The notes below the pieces were generated by a model. It ran no database searches. It worked only from the letters and a program-made list of their open reading frames with translations, and was not told where the DNA came from. This document shows, piece by piece, positions 47,461 through 55,580 of a DNA stretch of 64,000 nt. The position numbers and the translations under genes were made by a program. Source of the DNA: Desulfurobacterium sp. TC5-1 (GTDB taxonomy: Bacteria > Aquificota > Aquificia > Desulfurobacteriales > Desulfurobacteriaceae); assembly GCF_000421485.1 (NCBI RefSeq), contig NZ_ATXC01000001.1, forward strand, positions 985,087 through 1,049,086, written 5' to 3'. Position 1 is the stretch's first letter. The number at the start of each line of letters is the position of its first letter.

Positions 47461-48766
47461 TGAAAAAAGTATAAGAGACATCCTTGGAATGATGCTTGAA
47501 GATTTTGATTTTGATATAGAAAAAGCAGGTAGCGTTCAGGAGGGACTGTCAAAACTCCAAGAAGAAAATTTCGATCTCATTCTCCTTGACCTGAGACTTC
47601 CCGATGGTTCCGGTATGGAAATTCTGCGAAAGCTCAGAGAAAAACGCATGAAAACAGAAGTAATAATAATCACAGCATTTGCATCATCAGAAACAGCAAA
47701 AGAAGCAATAAGACTGGGAGCCTTCGATTACGTATCAAAACCTTTCGATGTTTCTGAATTAAGACTAATATTCAGAAATGTTAAAAAGAAAATAGAGCTT
47801 GAAAAAAAAGTAGAGGAATATGAAGATTCTTACAAAGATTTCATAGGTGAATCGCCAAAAATAAAAAAAATAAAAGAATTTGTAAAGAAAATAGCCCCCT
47901 ATGATACAAACGTCCTCATCACAGGCGAAAGCGGAACGGGTAAAGAAGTTGTAGCAAGAACCATACACAACTTAAGCAATAGAAAAACCGCACCGTTTAT
48001 CGCAATTAACTGCGCATCATTACCATCTGAACTTCTCGAAAGTGAACTCTTCGGGTATAAGAAAGGAGCTTTTACCGGTGCAACAAGGAATAAAAAAGGT
48101 CTTATAGAAGAAGCAGATGGTGGAACTCTATTTTTAGACGAAATAGGCGATATGCCTCTTGCTCTTCAAGCAAAATTATTAAGGTTTTTAGAAGAGAAAA
48201 AAATAAGACCAATAGGCGGAATAGAAGAAATAAACGTTGATGTAAGAATAATAGCTGCTACAAACCGCAATTTAGAAGAGAAAATAAACGAAGGGCTATT
48301 TAGAGAAGACCTATTTTATAGGCTATCAACTATCACTATTAACCTCCCGCCTCTTAGGGAACGAAAAGAAGACATCCCATTGCTTATAGAATATTTTGCA
48401 AAAAAACTATCAAAAAAATACGGAAAAAAATTTAGAACCATCTCAAAAGAGTTTATAAATTACGTCATGTCGCTTCCCTTAAAAGGGAATGTGAGAGAAC
48501 TAAGAAATATTGTGGAAAAAGCTGTAATACTATCAGACAGAGACATTCTTTCTTTACCTCTGAGCAATGAAGAGACAAAATCCCACAGAGAAATTATAAT
48601 TCCGGATGAAGGTGTCAATTTAAAAGAAATACTTGAAAACTTAGAAAAAGAATATCTGTTAAAAGCTCTTAAAAAAACAGGAGGAAAGAAAAAGGAGGCA
48701 GCTTCCCTCCTGGGACTTACATTCAGAGAATTCAGGTATAGATTATCCAAATACGGAATTTCATAA
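47438..48766 (+). CDS. Sigma-54-dependent response regulator (NtrC family)
   Basis: 442 residues. Receiver domain with the acid pocket [11 protein letters not shown] and phospho-acceptor LILLDLRLPDGSG; AAA+ domain with Walker A GESGTGKEVVA, the sigma-54 contact loop KKGAFTGA and Walker B GGTLFLDEIGD; C-terminal Fis-type helix-turn-helix (KKEAASLLGLTFREFRYRL). All parts needed for activating sigma-54 promoters are present. Candidate targets in this window are the glnK promoter and, less likely, the cytochrome gene. It could be called PilR, AtoC or NtrC by homology; the target decides. Confidence 0.95.
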   Translation: MRALIIDDEKSIRDILGMMLEDFDFDIEKAGSVQEGLSKLQEENFDLILLDLRLPDGSGMEILRKLREKRMKTEVIIITAFASSETAKEAIRLGAFDYVSKPFDVSELRLIFRNVKKKIELEKKVEEYEDSYKDFIGESPKIKKIKEFVKKIAPYDTNVLITGESGTGKEVVARTIHNLSNRKTAPFIAINCASLPSELLESELFGYKKGAFTGATRNKKGLIEEADGGTLFLDEIGDMPLALQAKLLRFLEEKKIRPIGGIEEINVDVRIIAATNRNLEEKINEGLFREDLFYRLSTITINLPPLRERKEDIPLLIEYFAKKLSKKYGKKFRTISKEFINYVMSLPLKGNVRELRNIVEKAVILSDRDILSLPLSNEETKSHREIIIPDEGVNLKEILENLEKEYLLKALKKTGGKKKEAASLLGLTFREFRYRLSKYGIS

Positions 48767-48813
48767 TGGTAAGAAATTTTTAACAAAAGATTTTGAGGAG
48801 ATTTGGAATATTG

Positions 48814-48842
48814 TTGACAGTGCATAGTCTCTCTGTTATTAT
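48814..48842 (+). promoter_or_regulatory. Sigma-70-type promoter of the cytochrome gene
   Basis: TTGACA (48814-48819, perfect), 17 bp, TATTAT (48837-48842, 5 of 6). The transcript would start near 48849 and carry a leader of about 37 nt with GGAGGG. No sigma-54 motif was found in this gap. Confidence 0.75.
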
Positions 48843-48885
48843 TAGATGTAAAGTTGAAAATCCCAAAGCAGGAGGGTTGTTAATA

Positions 48886-49959
48886 ATGAGAGGGAAATTA
48901 AAGGCACTCATCCTCTGCTCTGCGCTGATGGGTGCTACAACGGCTTACGGTGTGACCCTTACAAACTGCCCACCCTCCCTTACAAACGGAGGAAATCTTC
49001 CGAAGATAGGTCCGGAAGAGAAGGCTTTATTTACTAAACCGGTTCAGCCGCTCAAGCCAGCCGATTGTGGCGCCTGTCACTACAGCATCTACAAAGCAAT
49101 GCAGAAAGAGGGTGGAAGGCACCAGTTCAGCTGTACTATCTGTCACGAAAGATTTCACGAGTGGAGCCCCAAGAAAGGCGTGAAGGGCTGGGAAGAAGAA
49201 ATGCCCAAATGTACAAGATGCCACGGTCTCTACCACGGGCCTTCTATCCCGGATTGCATGAAGTGTCACACAGATCCACACGCTATCAAGAAGCCAATGC
49301 TTGTTACAACACCTTTCACAGGTTATGTTGGCGGAAAGAAATATCCTGGAACAGGGCAACCTGAAAACTTTGTCGCAAAGAACTGTAAGGTTTGCCACGG
49401 TCCCATCTATGACCTTATGCAGGAAAAGCCAACCAAGCACACACAGATTGGTTGTGCAGCATGCCACCACAGCACTCACGGCTACATTCCTCAGTGTCTT
49501 GAATGTCACCTTCCGCATAGACCTGATCAGACAAATAACGACTGCTTTGCATGTCACCACAACCCACACTACCCTGTCAACATCACATACGGCAAAAATA
49601 CACCGAATTCTCAGTGTGCTGCATGCCACAGCTATGTTGCACACAATCTCGAAACATCTCAGACAAAACACAGCAAAGTCGCCTGTGTTGCTTGTCACCA
49701 CAACAAGCACGGTTTCATTCCAAGATGTCAGGATTGCCACGGCGAATATCCTCACGGAAAGGCTATTGCCGAGAAGTATCCAAACTGCCTCACATGTCAC
49801 ATTACACCTCACGACCCGGCTTGCAAAGACAACCACAAGCCAGACGACGTTCTCAAGGCAGAATTTGCCAAAGAGAAAGCTTTACTCAAGAAGCTCAAAG
49901 CCTTCAGAGCAAAAGGTGGAAAGCTCAACTACATCAATCTCGAAAAGATTACAAAGTAA
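48886..49959 (+). CDS. Secreted dodecahaem c-type cytochrome
   Basis: 357 residues from ATG 48886 (GGAGG ten bases upstream). A signal peptide ends near TTAYG. Twelve CxxCH haem motifs are present in order: CGACH, CTICH, CTRCH, CMKCH, CKVCH, CAACH, CLECH, CFACH, CAACH, CVACH, CQDCH, CLTCH. They form three repeats of a four-haem module (about 75 residues each) with extra histidines (KH, HH, PH) that can serve as sixth ligands. It should sit in the periplasm and shuttle electrons, for example between quinol oxidation and a terminal reductase. No membrane anchor or reductase gene adjoins it. It is monocistronic, with its own promoter and terminator. Confidence 0.93.
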   Translation: MRGKLKALILCSALMGATTAYGVTLTNCPPSLTNGGNLPKIGPEEKALFTKPVQPLKPADCGACHYSIYKAMQKEGGRHQFSCTICHERFHEWSPKKGVKGWEEEMPKCTRCHGLYHGPSIPDCMKCHTDPHAIKKPMLVTTPFTGYVGGKKYPGTGQPENFVAKNCKVCHGPIYDLMQEKPTKHTQIGCAACHHSTHGYIPQCLECHLPHRPDQTNNDCFACHHNPHYPVNITYGKNTPNSQCAACHSYVAHNLETSQTKHSKVACVACHHNKHGFIPRCQDCHGEYPHGKAIAEKYPNCLTCHITPHDPACKDNHKPDDVLKAEFAKEKALLKKLKAFRAKGGKLNYINLEKITK

Positions 49960-49970
49960 CCTTTCCTATA

Positions 49971-49993
49971 GAGAGGGGGTTTCCCCTCTCTTT
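49971..49993 (+). terminator. Terminator of the cytochrome gene
   Basis: GAGAGGGG (49971-49978), GTTT loop, CCCCTCTC (49983-49990), then TTT; 11 bp after the stop codon. Confidence 0.85.
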
Positions 49994-50016
49994 CCCAATT
50001 ATTCCTGCCGTCTCTT

Positions 50017-50045
50017 TTGCGCCGCATAGATTTATCGTATATAAT
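50017..50045 (+). promoter_or_regulatory. Possible promoter of cysE
   Basis: TTGCGC (weak -35, 50017-50022), 17 bp, TATAAT (perfect -10, 50040-50045); the start of transcription would be about 35 nt before the ATG at 50089. Confidence 0.5.
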
Positions 50046-50088
50046 CTTCCTCTGACCTTCCTTTATGTGGCAAAGAGGTAGACCTGAA

Positions 50089-50745
50089 ATGCTTAAAAGA
50101 ATCCGAGAAGACATCGCTGTTGTTTTCGAAAGAGACCCCGCCGCCAGGAGCGTTATTGAAGTTATAACCTGTTATCCCGGACTCCACGCAATATGGCTAC
50201 ACAGGATAGCACACTTCCTCTGGGAAAAGAAACTCAAGTTACTTGCAAGAATGGTATCCCACTTCTCAAGGTGGTTTACAGGCATAGAGATTCACCCGGG
50301 TGCAAAGATAGGAAGACGATTTTTCATAGACCACGGTATGGGCGTGGTAATAGGTGAAACAACCGAGATAGGTAACGATGTAACGATATACCATCAGGTA
50401 ACCCTCGGCGGAACAAGTACTCATAAAGGGAAAAGACATCCAACAATAGGCAATAACGTTGTAATAGGTGCCGGAGCAAAGATACTTGGCCCGATAAAGA
50501 TAGGTGATAACTGTAAAATAGGCGCCAATTCCGTTGTAGTAAGAGATGTCCCACCGAACTCAACAGTTGTTGGTATTCCTGGTAAAATAGTTAAGAGAGA
50601 TGGAATACGTACAACCCGTGTTGATCTTGAACATGGGCAGTTACCCGACCCTGTTATGGAATCTCTAAGGCAGATGTTAGACATCATACACTCTCTTGAA
50701 GTAGAAGTAAAAACTCTTAAAAAGGAAACGAAGGGGGAAGAGTAA
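50089..50745 (+). CDS. cysE: Serine O-acetyltransferase
   Basis: 218 residues from ATG 50089 (AGAGGT upstream; an ATG eight codons earlier lies before that SD). N-terminal helices with [18 protein letters not shown], then a left-handed beta helix of hexapeptide repeats: [51 protein letters not shown]. The active-site His-Asp pair is present. It makes O-acetylserine for cysteine. Short plant/epsilon-type CysE. Confidence 0.96.
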   Translation: MLKRIREDIAVVFERDPAARSVIEVITCYPGLHAIWLHRIAHFLWEKKLKLLARMVSHFSRWFTGIEIHPGAKIGRRFFIDHGMGVVIGETTEIGNDVTIYHQVTLGGTSTHKGKRHPTIGNNVVIGAGAKILGPIKIGDNCKIGANSVVVRDVPPNSTVVGIPGKIVKRDGIRTTRVDLEHGQLPDPVMESLRQMLDIIHSLEVEVKTLKKETKGEE

Positions 50746-51882
50746 GTGAAAAGATTCTGGTTAATTATCATAACATTACTTATTTTTCCTGCATCAGCTT
50801 TTGCCAGGATTTTCTACTCTATTCAACTGTGCGCAAGAAAAAACATAGATGCAGCATATAAAACCCTAAAACAAACAGAAAAGTATCCCGATGCAAGGAT
50901 AGATATAGTCGATGGATATTACAAGGTAAGGGTGGGCTTATTTAATACCTACGATGAAGCAAAAGAATTTCTTATCAAGAATAAAATAAGAAAGATATTT
51001 AAGGGAGCCTTTATTGCAAAAGTGGATGATAAAACCCTGCAAACAAGTATTTTTCCCAAAAAACATAACAAGAACATATCTAAAAATCCGGCAAATGCAA
51101 CACAAAATAAAACAGAAAAACAACCGGCAAAAGTTTCAAAGTCAGAAAATGCAACATATTCCGTTCTTCTCTACAAAACCAATAATAAAGAGAAGGCGAT
51201 TAACTTTTTCAAAGGGTTACCCGACGAAATTAAAAAAGAAGCCTTTCTCTATGAGGACAACAACACATACTCTGTTAGAGCATTCTTGGTAAAAGGTTAT
51301 AAAAAAGCAGCAGAAAAGGAAAAATCCATCGGATATCTTCACTTTGAAACCGAAATCAAACCCACAAAAAGAGAAAAGATAGAGAAAATTCCTGAACCTG
51401 AAAAGAAAATGATTAAACCCCGGATATCTACAAAACCCAAGGTTAATTCACAACCAATGGTATCAAAAGCGAAAAAGCCAAAAACAGTCGTAACAAAAGA
51501 AAAGAAAACTCCCATATACTTTATAGCTCTAATCCTTGCAGCAGCAATAGCCATTGTGATTACCGGACTAAAAGCATTTAAAGGCAAAGCAGTTTCAAAA
51601 GAAGCTGAAGATATGTATGATGTTCTCACGAAAGCCCTTGAAAAGGGAGACACAGCCCTTGTAAAGGAGATCGTGGTTCCGTACCTTGCAAGATATCCTG
51701 AAGATTTAAAAGCACAGGAACTTTATGCTATGGCACTTGAGAAAGAGGGAAGATATATGGAAGCAGCTGACATATACTTTGCCATAGCGGAGGTATTGGA
51801 GGGAAAAAAGCAGTTTGAAGAAGCTGAAAAGTTTAAAAAAAAAGCTGAGGAGTTAGTCAGCAGAGAATTCAAAAAGAAATAG
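50746..51882 (+). CDS. Membrane protein with SPOR-like and TPR-like domains
   Basis: 378 residues from GTG directly after the cysE stop. A signal-like hydrophobic N-terminus (1-20) is followed by a SPOR-like domain (FYSIQLCARKNIDAAYKTL ... YYKVRVGLFNTYDEAKEF), a second weaker copy (YSVLLYKTNNKEKA ... YSVRAFLVKGYKKA), a lysine/proline-rich linker, one membrane span near residue 260 and a TPR-like C-terminal domain (about 285-375). SPOR domains bind denuded glycan at division sites. The plan suggests a link between wall and cytoplasm. The first hydrophobic part may be a cleaved signal or a second anchor. Confidence 0.7.
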   Translation: MKRFWLIIITLLIFPASAFARIFYSIQLCARKNIDAAYKTLKQTEKYPDARIDIVDGYYKVRVGLFNTYDEAKEFLIKNKIRKIFKGAFIAKVDDKTLQTSIFPKKHNKNISKNPANATQNKTEKQPAKVSKSENATYSVLLYKTNNKEKAINFFKGLPDEIKKEAFLYEDNNTYSVRAFLVKGYKKAAEKEKSIGYLHFETEIKPTKREKIEKIPEPEKKMIKPRISTKPKVNSQPMVSKAKKPKTVVTKEKKTPIYFIALILAAAIAIVITGLKAFKGKAVSKEAEDMYDVLTKALEKGDTALVKEIVVPYLARYPEDLKAQELYAMALEKEGRYMEAADIYFAIAEVLEGKKQFEEAEKFKKKAEELVSREFKKK

Positions 51883-51904
51883 TCCGGGCAGTCTGGAGTA
51901 AAAA

Positions 51905-54421
51905 ATGTCTGAAAAGAGAGTTTATCTATTTGACGGAACAAGCTTTGCATACAGAGCGTTCTATGCAATAAAAGGGCTAACAACATCTTACGGATTTCCA
52001 ACAAATGCAATCTACGGCTTTGCAAGAATGTTCCTTAAACTATTCAAAGAGATAAAGCCGGAATACGCTGCGGTAGCATTTGATGTAAGTAGAAAAACAT
52101 TCAGAGAAAAAATATCAGCAGACTACAAGGCCAACAGAAAACCCACTCCTGACGACTTCAAAGTACAACTTCCCTACATAAAAAAGTTCCTTGAATGCTT
52201 CGGTGTACCGGTGATTGAAAAGGAAGGATACGAAGCTGACGATATTCTTGGAACAATAGGAAAAAAACTTGCAGAAGAAGGATACGAAGTAATAATTGTC
52301 TCTCCCGATAAAGACATCAGGCAGTTGATTGAAGAAAACGTTCACGTACTTTCAATATCACCACAGAAAAAAACAGAAACTTTATACACACTTGAAACTT
52401 TCAGAGAAAAGTTCGGGTACGAACCGGGACAAATTCCCGATATTTTTGGCCTTGCCGGCGATACAAGTGACAATATACCGGGTGTCCCGGGAATTGGCGA
52501 AAAGACCGCAACGAAATTGATAAAAGAATTCGGTTCTCTTGAAAAGTTGTACGAAAACCTTGACAAACTTCCATCTAAAAGAAAAAAAGCCCTTGAAGAC
52601 TATAGAGATCAGGCATTTATGAGCAAGAAACTTGCTACGATAGATAAAAACGTCCCGATAGACGTTGAACCCGGAAACCTAAAACTAAAAGATCCTGACG
52701 TCGAATGCCTATTTAAACTTTTTAAAAAACTTGAGATGAAATCCCTGATAAAAGAGATAAAAGAATTCTTCCCCAACATCCAGTTTCAGGGAAAAAATAT
52801 AGAAAAAACACAAGAAACGGATAAAAAAAGTTTTTTAAAATTCCTGGAATCAGATGACCTTTTCTCAAAGAAAGAGTGTGCAATAGTAGTCAATGAAAAT
52901 CTTTTCGCCTCTGTTGACAGACACTTCAGCCAGATAGATAGAGAAACTTTTAAAGAAATATGCAAAAAGAGTGGAAAAATATACACGTTTAACCTAAAAG
53001 AGCTTTATCACCTTACAGGAACAACCGGAAAACATAAACAGTTTTTTGATATATCTATAGGTGAATATCTTCTTAATTCTATTCAAAAAGACTATTCACC
53101 AGAAACAATACTAAAAAAATATCTCGAAACTTCAGATATAGAACCTGTTGAAAGATATTCTCACCATATAATAGACGTCGGAAAAAAGGTAATAGAAAAC
53201 CTTAAAAGAGAAAACCTTCTAACTTTATACGAAAAGATAGAACATCCCCTTATAGAAGTTCTCTATTATATGGAAAAACGGGGTGTTTTATTTGATAGAA
53301 AATACATGACAACCTTAAAAAGCAACTTTTTATCGAAAATGCAACGTTTAAAAGAAGAAATTTTTTCAATAGCCGGCGAAAGTTTCAATCTGAATTCACC
53401 GAAGCAGCTTGCAAAAATACTCTTTGAGAAACTTAAAATAAAACCCGTGAAAAAGACACGGACGGGATACTCCACAGATGTTGAAGTCCTCACAACACTT
53501 GCATTAAACGGCTATGAAATCGCTGAACTTATACTTGAATACAGAAAATATTCAAAACTGTTAGGCACATTCATAGACGGCATAACAAAACACATGGACG
53601 AAGAAGGCAGAGTTCACACAAACTTCATACAAACAGGAACAGCAACGGGAAGATTATCAAGTGCCGAGCCAAATCTACAAAATCTGCCAGTTTCTGACGA
53701 GATATCCAGACAGATAAGAAACGCAGTAATCGCACCAGAAGGATATAAACTGATCTGGGCAGACTACTCACAGATAGAGCTCAGAGTCTTAGCTCACCTT
53801 TCAGGCGACGAAAGGTTAGTTGAAGCCTACAAAAAAGATAGAGACATCCACACTGAAACTGCCTCCATACTCTTTGGAACTGAACCTGAAAATGTATCAC
53901 CTGAAATGAGAAAAGTGGCAAAGATGGTGAACTTTGGAATCATATACGGAATGAGTCCTCAAGGACTATCCCAGCGACTTGGAATAGGATTTAACGAAGC
54001 GAAAAACTACATCGACAGTTACTTTGCAAAATTCCCAACGGTAAAAGAGTTTATAGAGAAAACACTATCGGAAGCTTACGAAAAGGGGTATGTCAGAACG
54101 CTATTTGGCAGAAAAAGACCTGTTCCGGAACTTAAAGCGAAAAATAAAAACATAAAGCAGTTTGGTGAAAGGGCAGCCTTCAACGCAGTCATTCAAGGAA
54201 CAGCAGCCGATATAATGAAGATGGCAATGATAGCACTGTTTAAAGAGTTTAAAAATAAAGATAGCTTTCTAACTCTTCAGATTCACGATGAAATAATAAT
54301 GGAAGCACCCGAAACCAGGGCAAAAGAAATAGAAAACAGAGTAAAAGAGATAATGGAAAATATTGCCAACCTTGACGTTCCCTTAAAGGTTGACATTAAA
54401 AGCGGGAAGAGATGGGAGTAG
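51905..54421 (+). CDS. polA: DNA polymerase I
   Basis: 838 residues. The 5' nuclease domain (1-290) has YLFDGTSFAYRAFYA, YEADDILGTI and GDTSDNIPGVPGIGEKTA. The middle domain lacks the acidic residues of 3'-5' exonuclease, as in Taq polymerase, so proofreading is not expected. Polymerase motifs: A (WADYSQIELRVLAHLSGD), B (RKVAKMVNFGIIYGMSPQG), C (LQIHDEIIMEAP). It fills gaps and removes primers. It is convergent with the RNase P RNA gene, the stop touching the 3' end of that RNA. Confidence 0.98.
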   Translation: MSEKRVYLFDGTSFAYRAFYAIKGLTTSYGFPTNAIYGFARMFLKLFKEIKPEYAAVAFDVSRKTFREKISADYKANRKPTPDDFKVQLPYIKKFLECFGVPVIEKEGYEADDILGTIGKKLAEEGYEVIIVSPDKDIRQLIEENVHVLSISPQKKTETLYTLETFREKFGYEPGQIPDIFGLAGDTSDNIPGVPGIGEKTATKLIKEFGSLEKLYENLDKLPSKRKKALEDYRDQAFMSKKLATIDKNVPIDVEPGNLKLKDPDVECLFKLFKKLEMKSLIKEIKEFFPNIQFQGKNIEKTQETDKKSFLKFLESDDLFSKKECAIVVNENLFASVDRHFSQIDRETFKEICKKSGKIYTFNLKELYHLTGTTGKHKQFFDISIGEYLLNSIQKDYSPETILKKYLETSDIEPVERYSHHIIDVGKKVIENLKRENLLTLYEKIEHPLIEVLYYMEKRGVLFDRKYMTTLKSNFLSKMQRLKEEIFSIAGESFNLNSPKQLAKILFEKLKIKPVKKTRTGYSTDVEVLTTLALNGYEIAELILEYRKYSKLLGTFIDGITKHMDEEGRVHTNFIQTGTATGRLSSAEPNLQNLPVSDEISRQIRNAVIAPEGYKLIWADYSQIELRVLAHLSGDERLVEAYKKDRDIHTETASILFGTEPENVSPEMRKVAKMVNFGIIYGMSPQGLSQRLGIGFNEAKNYIDSYFAKFPTVKEFIEKTLSEAYEKGYVRTLFGRKRPVPELKAKNKNIKQFGERAAFNAVIQGTAADIMKMAMIALFKEFKNKDSFLTLQIHDEIIMEAPETRAKEIENRVKEIMENIANLDVPLKVDIKSGKRWE

Positions 54422-54742
54422 GCAGGCCCGTAAGCCGGGTTCTGTTTTAGAGAGCCATTTATCTAAGCGGCTTACCCGTCGGCATCGGGCGGGCAACCCT
54501 CAAGCGCCGACCTATTCAGCCTTGCTCCGGGAGGGGGTTACCGTGCCCTCTCTCCTCGCGGAAAGAGGCGGTGGTCTCTTACACCACCTTTTCACCCTTA
54601 CCCCGAAAATCGGGGCGGTCTATTTTCTGTGGCCCTGTCCGCAGGGTTTCCCCTGCCTGGCTCAACGCCAGCTCCCCGCCCTGTGGAGCCCGGACTTTCC
54701 TCTTCCTTTAAAGGAAGCGGCTCTCCAGCCTACCTCTCCCGG
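54422..54742 (-). ncRNA. rnpB: RNase P RNA (type A)
   Basis: The minus strand shows the universal core: GAGGAAAGTCCGGGCTCC near the 5' end (P4 5' half) and ACAGAACCCGGCTTACGG near the 3' end, with intervening ACAGAAA, AGGGTGAAAAGG and GGTAAACCCC-like sections. It is the catalytic RNA that matures tRNA 5' ends. The 5' end is set from the promoter, 3' end by the terminal stem (GGGCCTGCC). There is no clear terminator before polA's last codons. Confidence 0.95.
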
Positions 54743-54749
54743 CATATAG

Positions 54750-54778
54750 AATATAAGACTATTCAAAAGATTATACAA
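54750..54778 (-). promoter_or_regulatory. Promoter of rnpB
   Basis: TTGTAT (54773-54778), 17 bp, TATATT (54750-54755) on the minus strand, ending seven bases before the start of the RNA. It is downstream of the tRNA block, so rnpB can be made alone or by read-through. Confidence 0.65.
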
Positions 54779-54831
54779 TCTCATGGACGATTTATACGTG
54801 ATATGCGATGGATATTAAAGAAGTATATAGA

Positions 54832-54908
54832 TGGTGGGCCTGGGAGGACTCGAACCTCCGACCGTCCGGTTATGAGCCGGATGCTCTAACCAACTGAGCT
54901 ACAGGCCC
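54832..54908 (-). tRNA. tRNA with CAT anticodon (Met, elongator; Ile2 possible)
   Basis: Cloverleaf with GGGCCTG acceptor, D loop AGTTGGTTA, anticodon stem CCGGC?/loop CTCATAA and T loop TTCGAGT; CCA is encoded. The CAT anticodon reads AUG, or AUA if modified to lysidine; the D-stem and the 5' GGGCC end do not decide. It is not an initiator: the three G-C pairs at the base of the anticodon stem are absent. Confidence 0.9.
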
Positions 54909-54916
54909 TTATTCGT

Positions 54917-54992
54917 TGGTGGAGCCGGTGGGATTCGAACCCACGACCTTCAGACTGCCAGCCTGACGCTCTCCCAGCTGAGCTACGGCCCC
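54917..54992 (-). tRNA. tRNA-Ala (GGC)
   Basis: Starts GGGGCCGTAGCTCAG; loop CTGGCAG has anticodon GGC. The acceptor stem has G3-U70, the alanine identity pair. CCA encoded. Confidence 0.95.
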
Positions 54993-55030
54993 GAATCTAC
55001 AAAACAGATTCGGCTATTATATGACAAATT

Positions 55031-55108
<78 letters not shown>

Positions 55109-55116
55109 GCTTAAAA

Positions 55117-55192
<76 letters not shown>

Positions 55193-55208
55193 ACGGTTAG
55201 CGTGGAAT

Positions 55209-55237
55209 AATATAGGCTCAGGTATCTACAATGTCAA
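55209..55237 (-). promoter_or_regulatory. Strong promoter of the Lys-Glu-Ala-Met tRNA operon
   Basis: TTGACA (55232-55237, perfect), 17 bp, TATATT (55209-55214) on the minus strand, about 17 bp before the first tRNA. The -35 lies inside the last codons of a transposase remnant. Confidence 0.85.
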
Positions 55238-55376
55238 CTGTTTGTACGAGTTCAATACATGGAGAACACCCGGATTTTCTAATATAATCCTCGAACTTCT
55301 CAGCGGGAGCCATATAACCTAAAGCATAATGAGGCCTCACAAAATTAATGTCACCACATAACTGTTCCAAGTCTGT
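55218..55376 (-). pseudogene. Remnant of a DDE transposase (integrase-core C-terminus)
   Basis: The minus strand, frame ending TGA at 55218-55220, reads INFVRPHYALGYMAPAEKF and continues to LVQTVDIVDT. The RPH-xxLGY-xxPAE block is the conserved C-terminal end of rve-type transposases (IS481/IS3-like). An in-frame stop (TAA) lies just upstream at 55377-55379 and no further transposase sequence is evident, so only about 50 codons remain. The upstream 150 bp (55380-55540) hold no gene I can support. Confidence 0.7.
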
Positions 55377-55545
55377 TTAAGATTGCCGCCATCTGTGAGA
55401 AGCTTTTACGCTTTTAACAGGCTAATGTTTTTTCTTCCTTTTTTCAGGGTCTTTTTGAAGGTCGCATCTGCACCTGATACGTAAAAAGAAATGCCCCTTT
55501 CACCGGATATCTGATTTTTCTAAATTACAACAGTGCTTTTTGTTT

Positions 55546-55575
55546 AGCTGGCTCTACCTTCAGGTAGAGCCAGCT
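55546..55575. repeat. Perfect 13-bp inverted repeat downstream of the YfdX-like gene
   Basis: AGCTGGCTCTACC (55546-55558), TTCA loop, GGTAGAGCCAGCT (55563-55575). A very stable hairpin, six bases from the stop codon of the minus-strand gene. No U-tract follows on the minus strand (AAACAAAAAG), so it may be a 3'-end stabiliser or an atypical terminator. Confidence 0.6.
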
Positions 55576-55580
55576 TGAAC

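Noticed and set aside
48767-48885. A sigma-54 promoter for the cytochrome gene
   Set aside because: TTTGGAATATTGTTGAC has GG but no GC at the correct 10-bp distance, while a nearly perfect sigma-70 promoter overlaps it.
49301-50029. 242-residue reading frame overlapping the cytochrome gene in another frame
   Set aside because: It lies within the 12-haem gene; its composition is a Thr/His-rich shadow of the CxxCH codons and it has no SD or recognisable domain.
54390-54749. Plus-strand frame of 119 codons across 54.4-54.7 kb
   Set aside because: It is the complement of RNase P RNA; the GC-rich structured RNA leaves stop-free frames.
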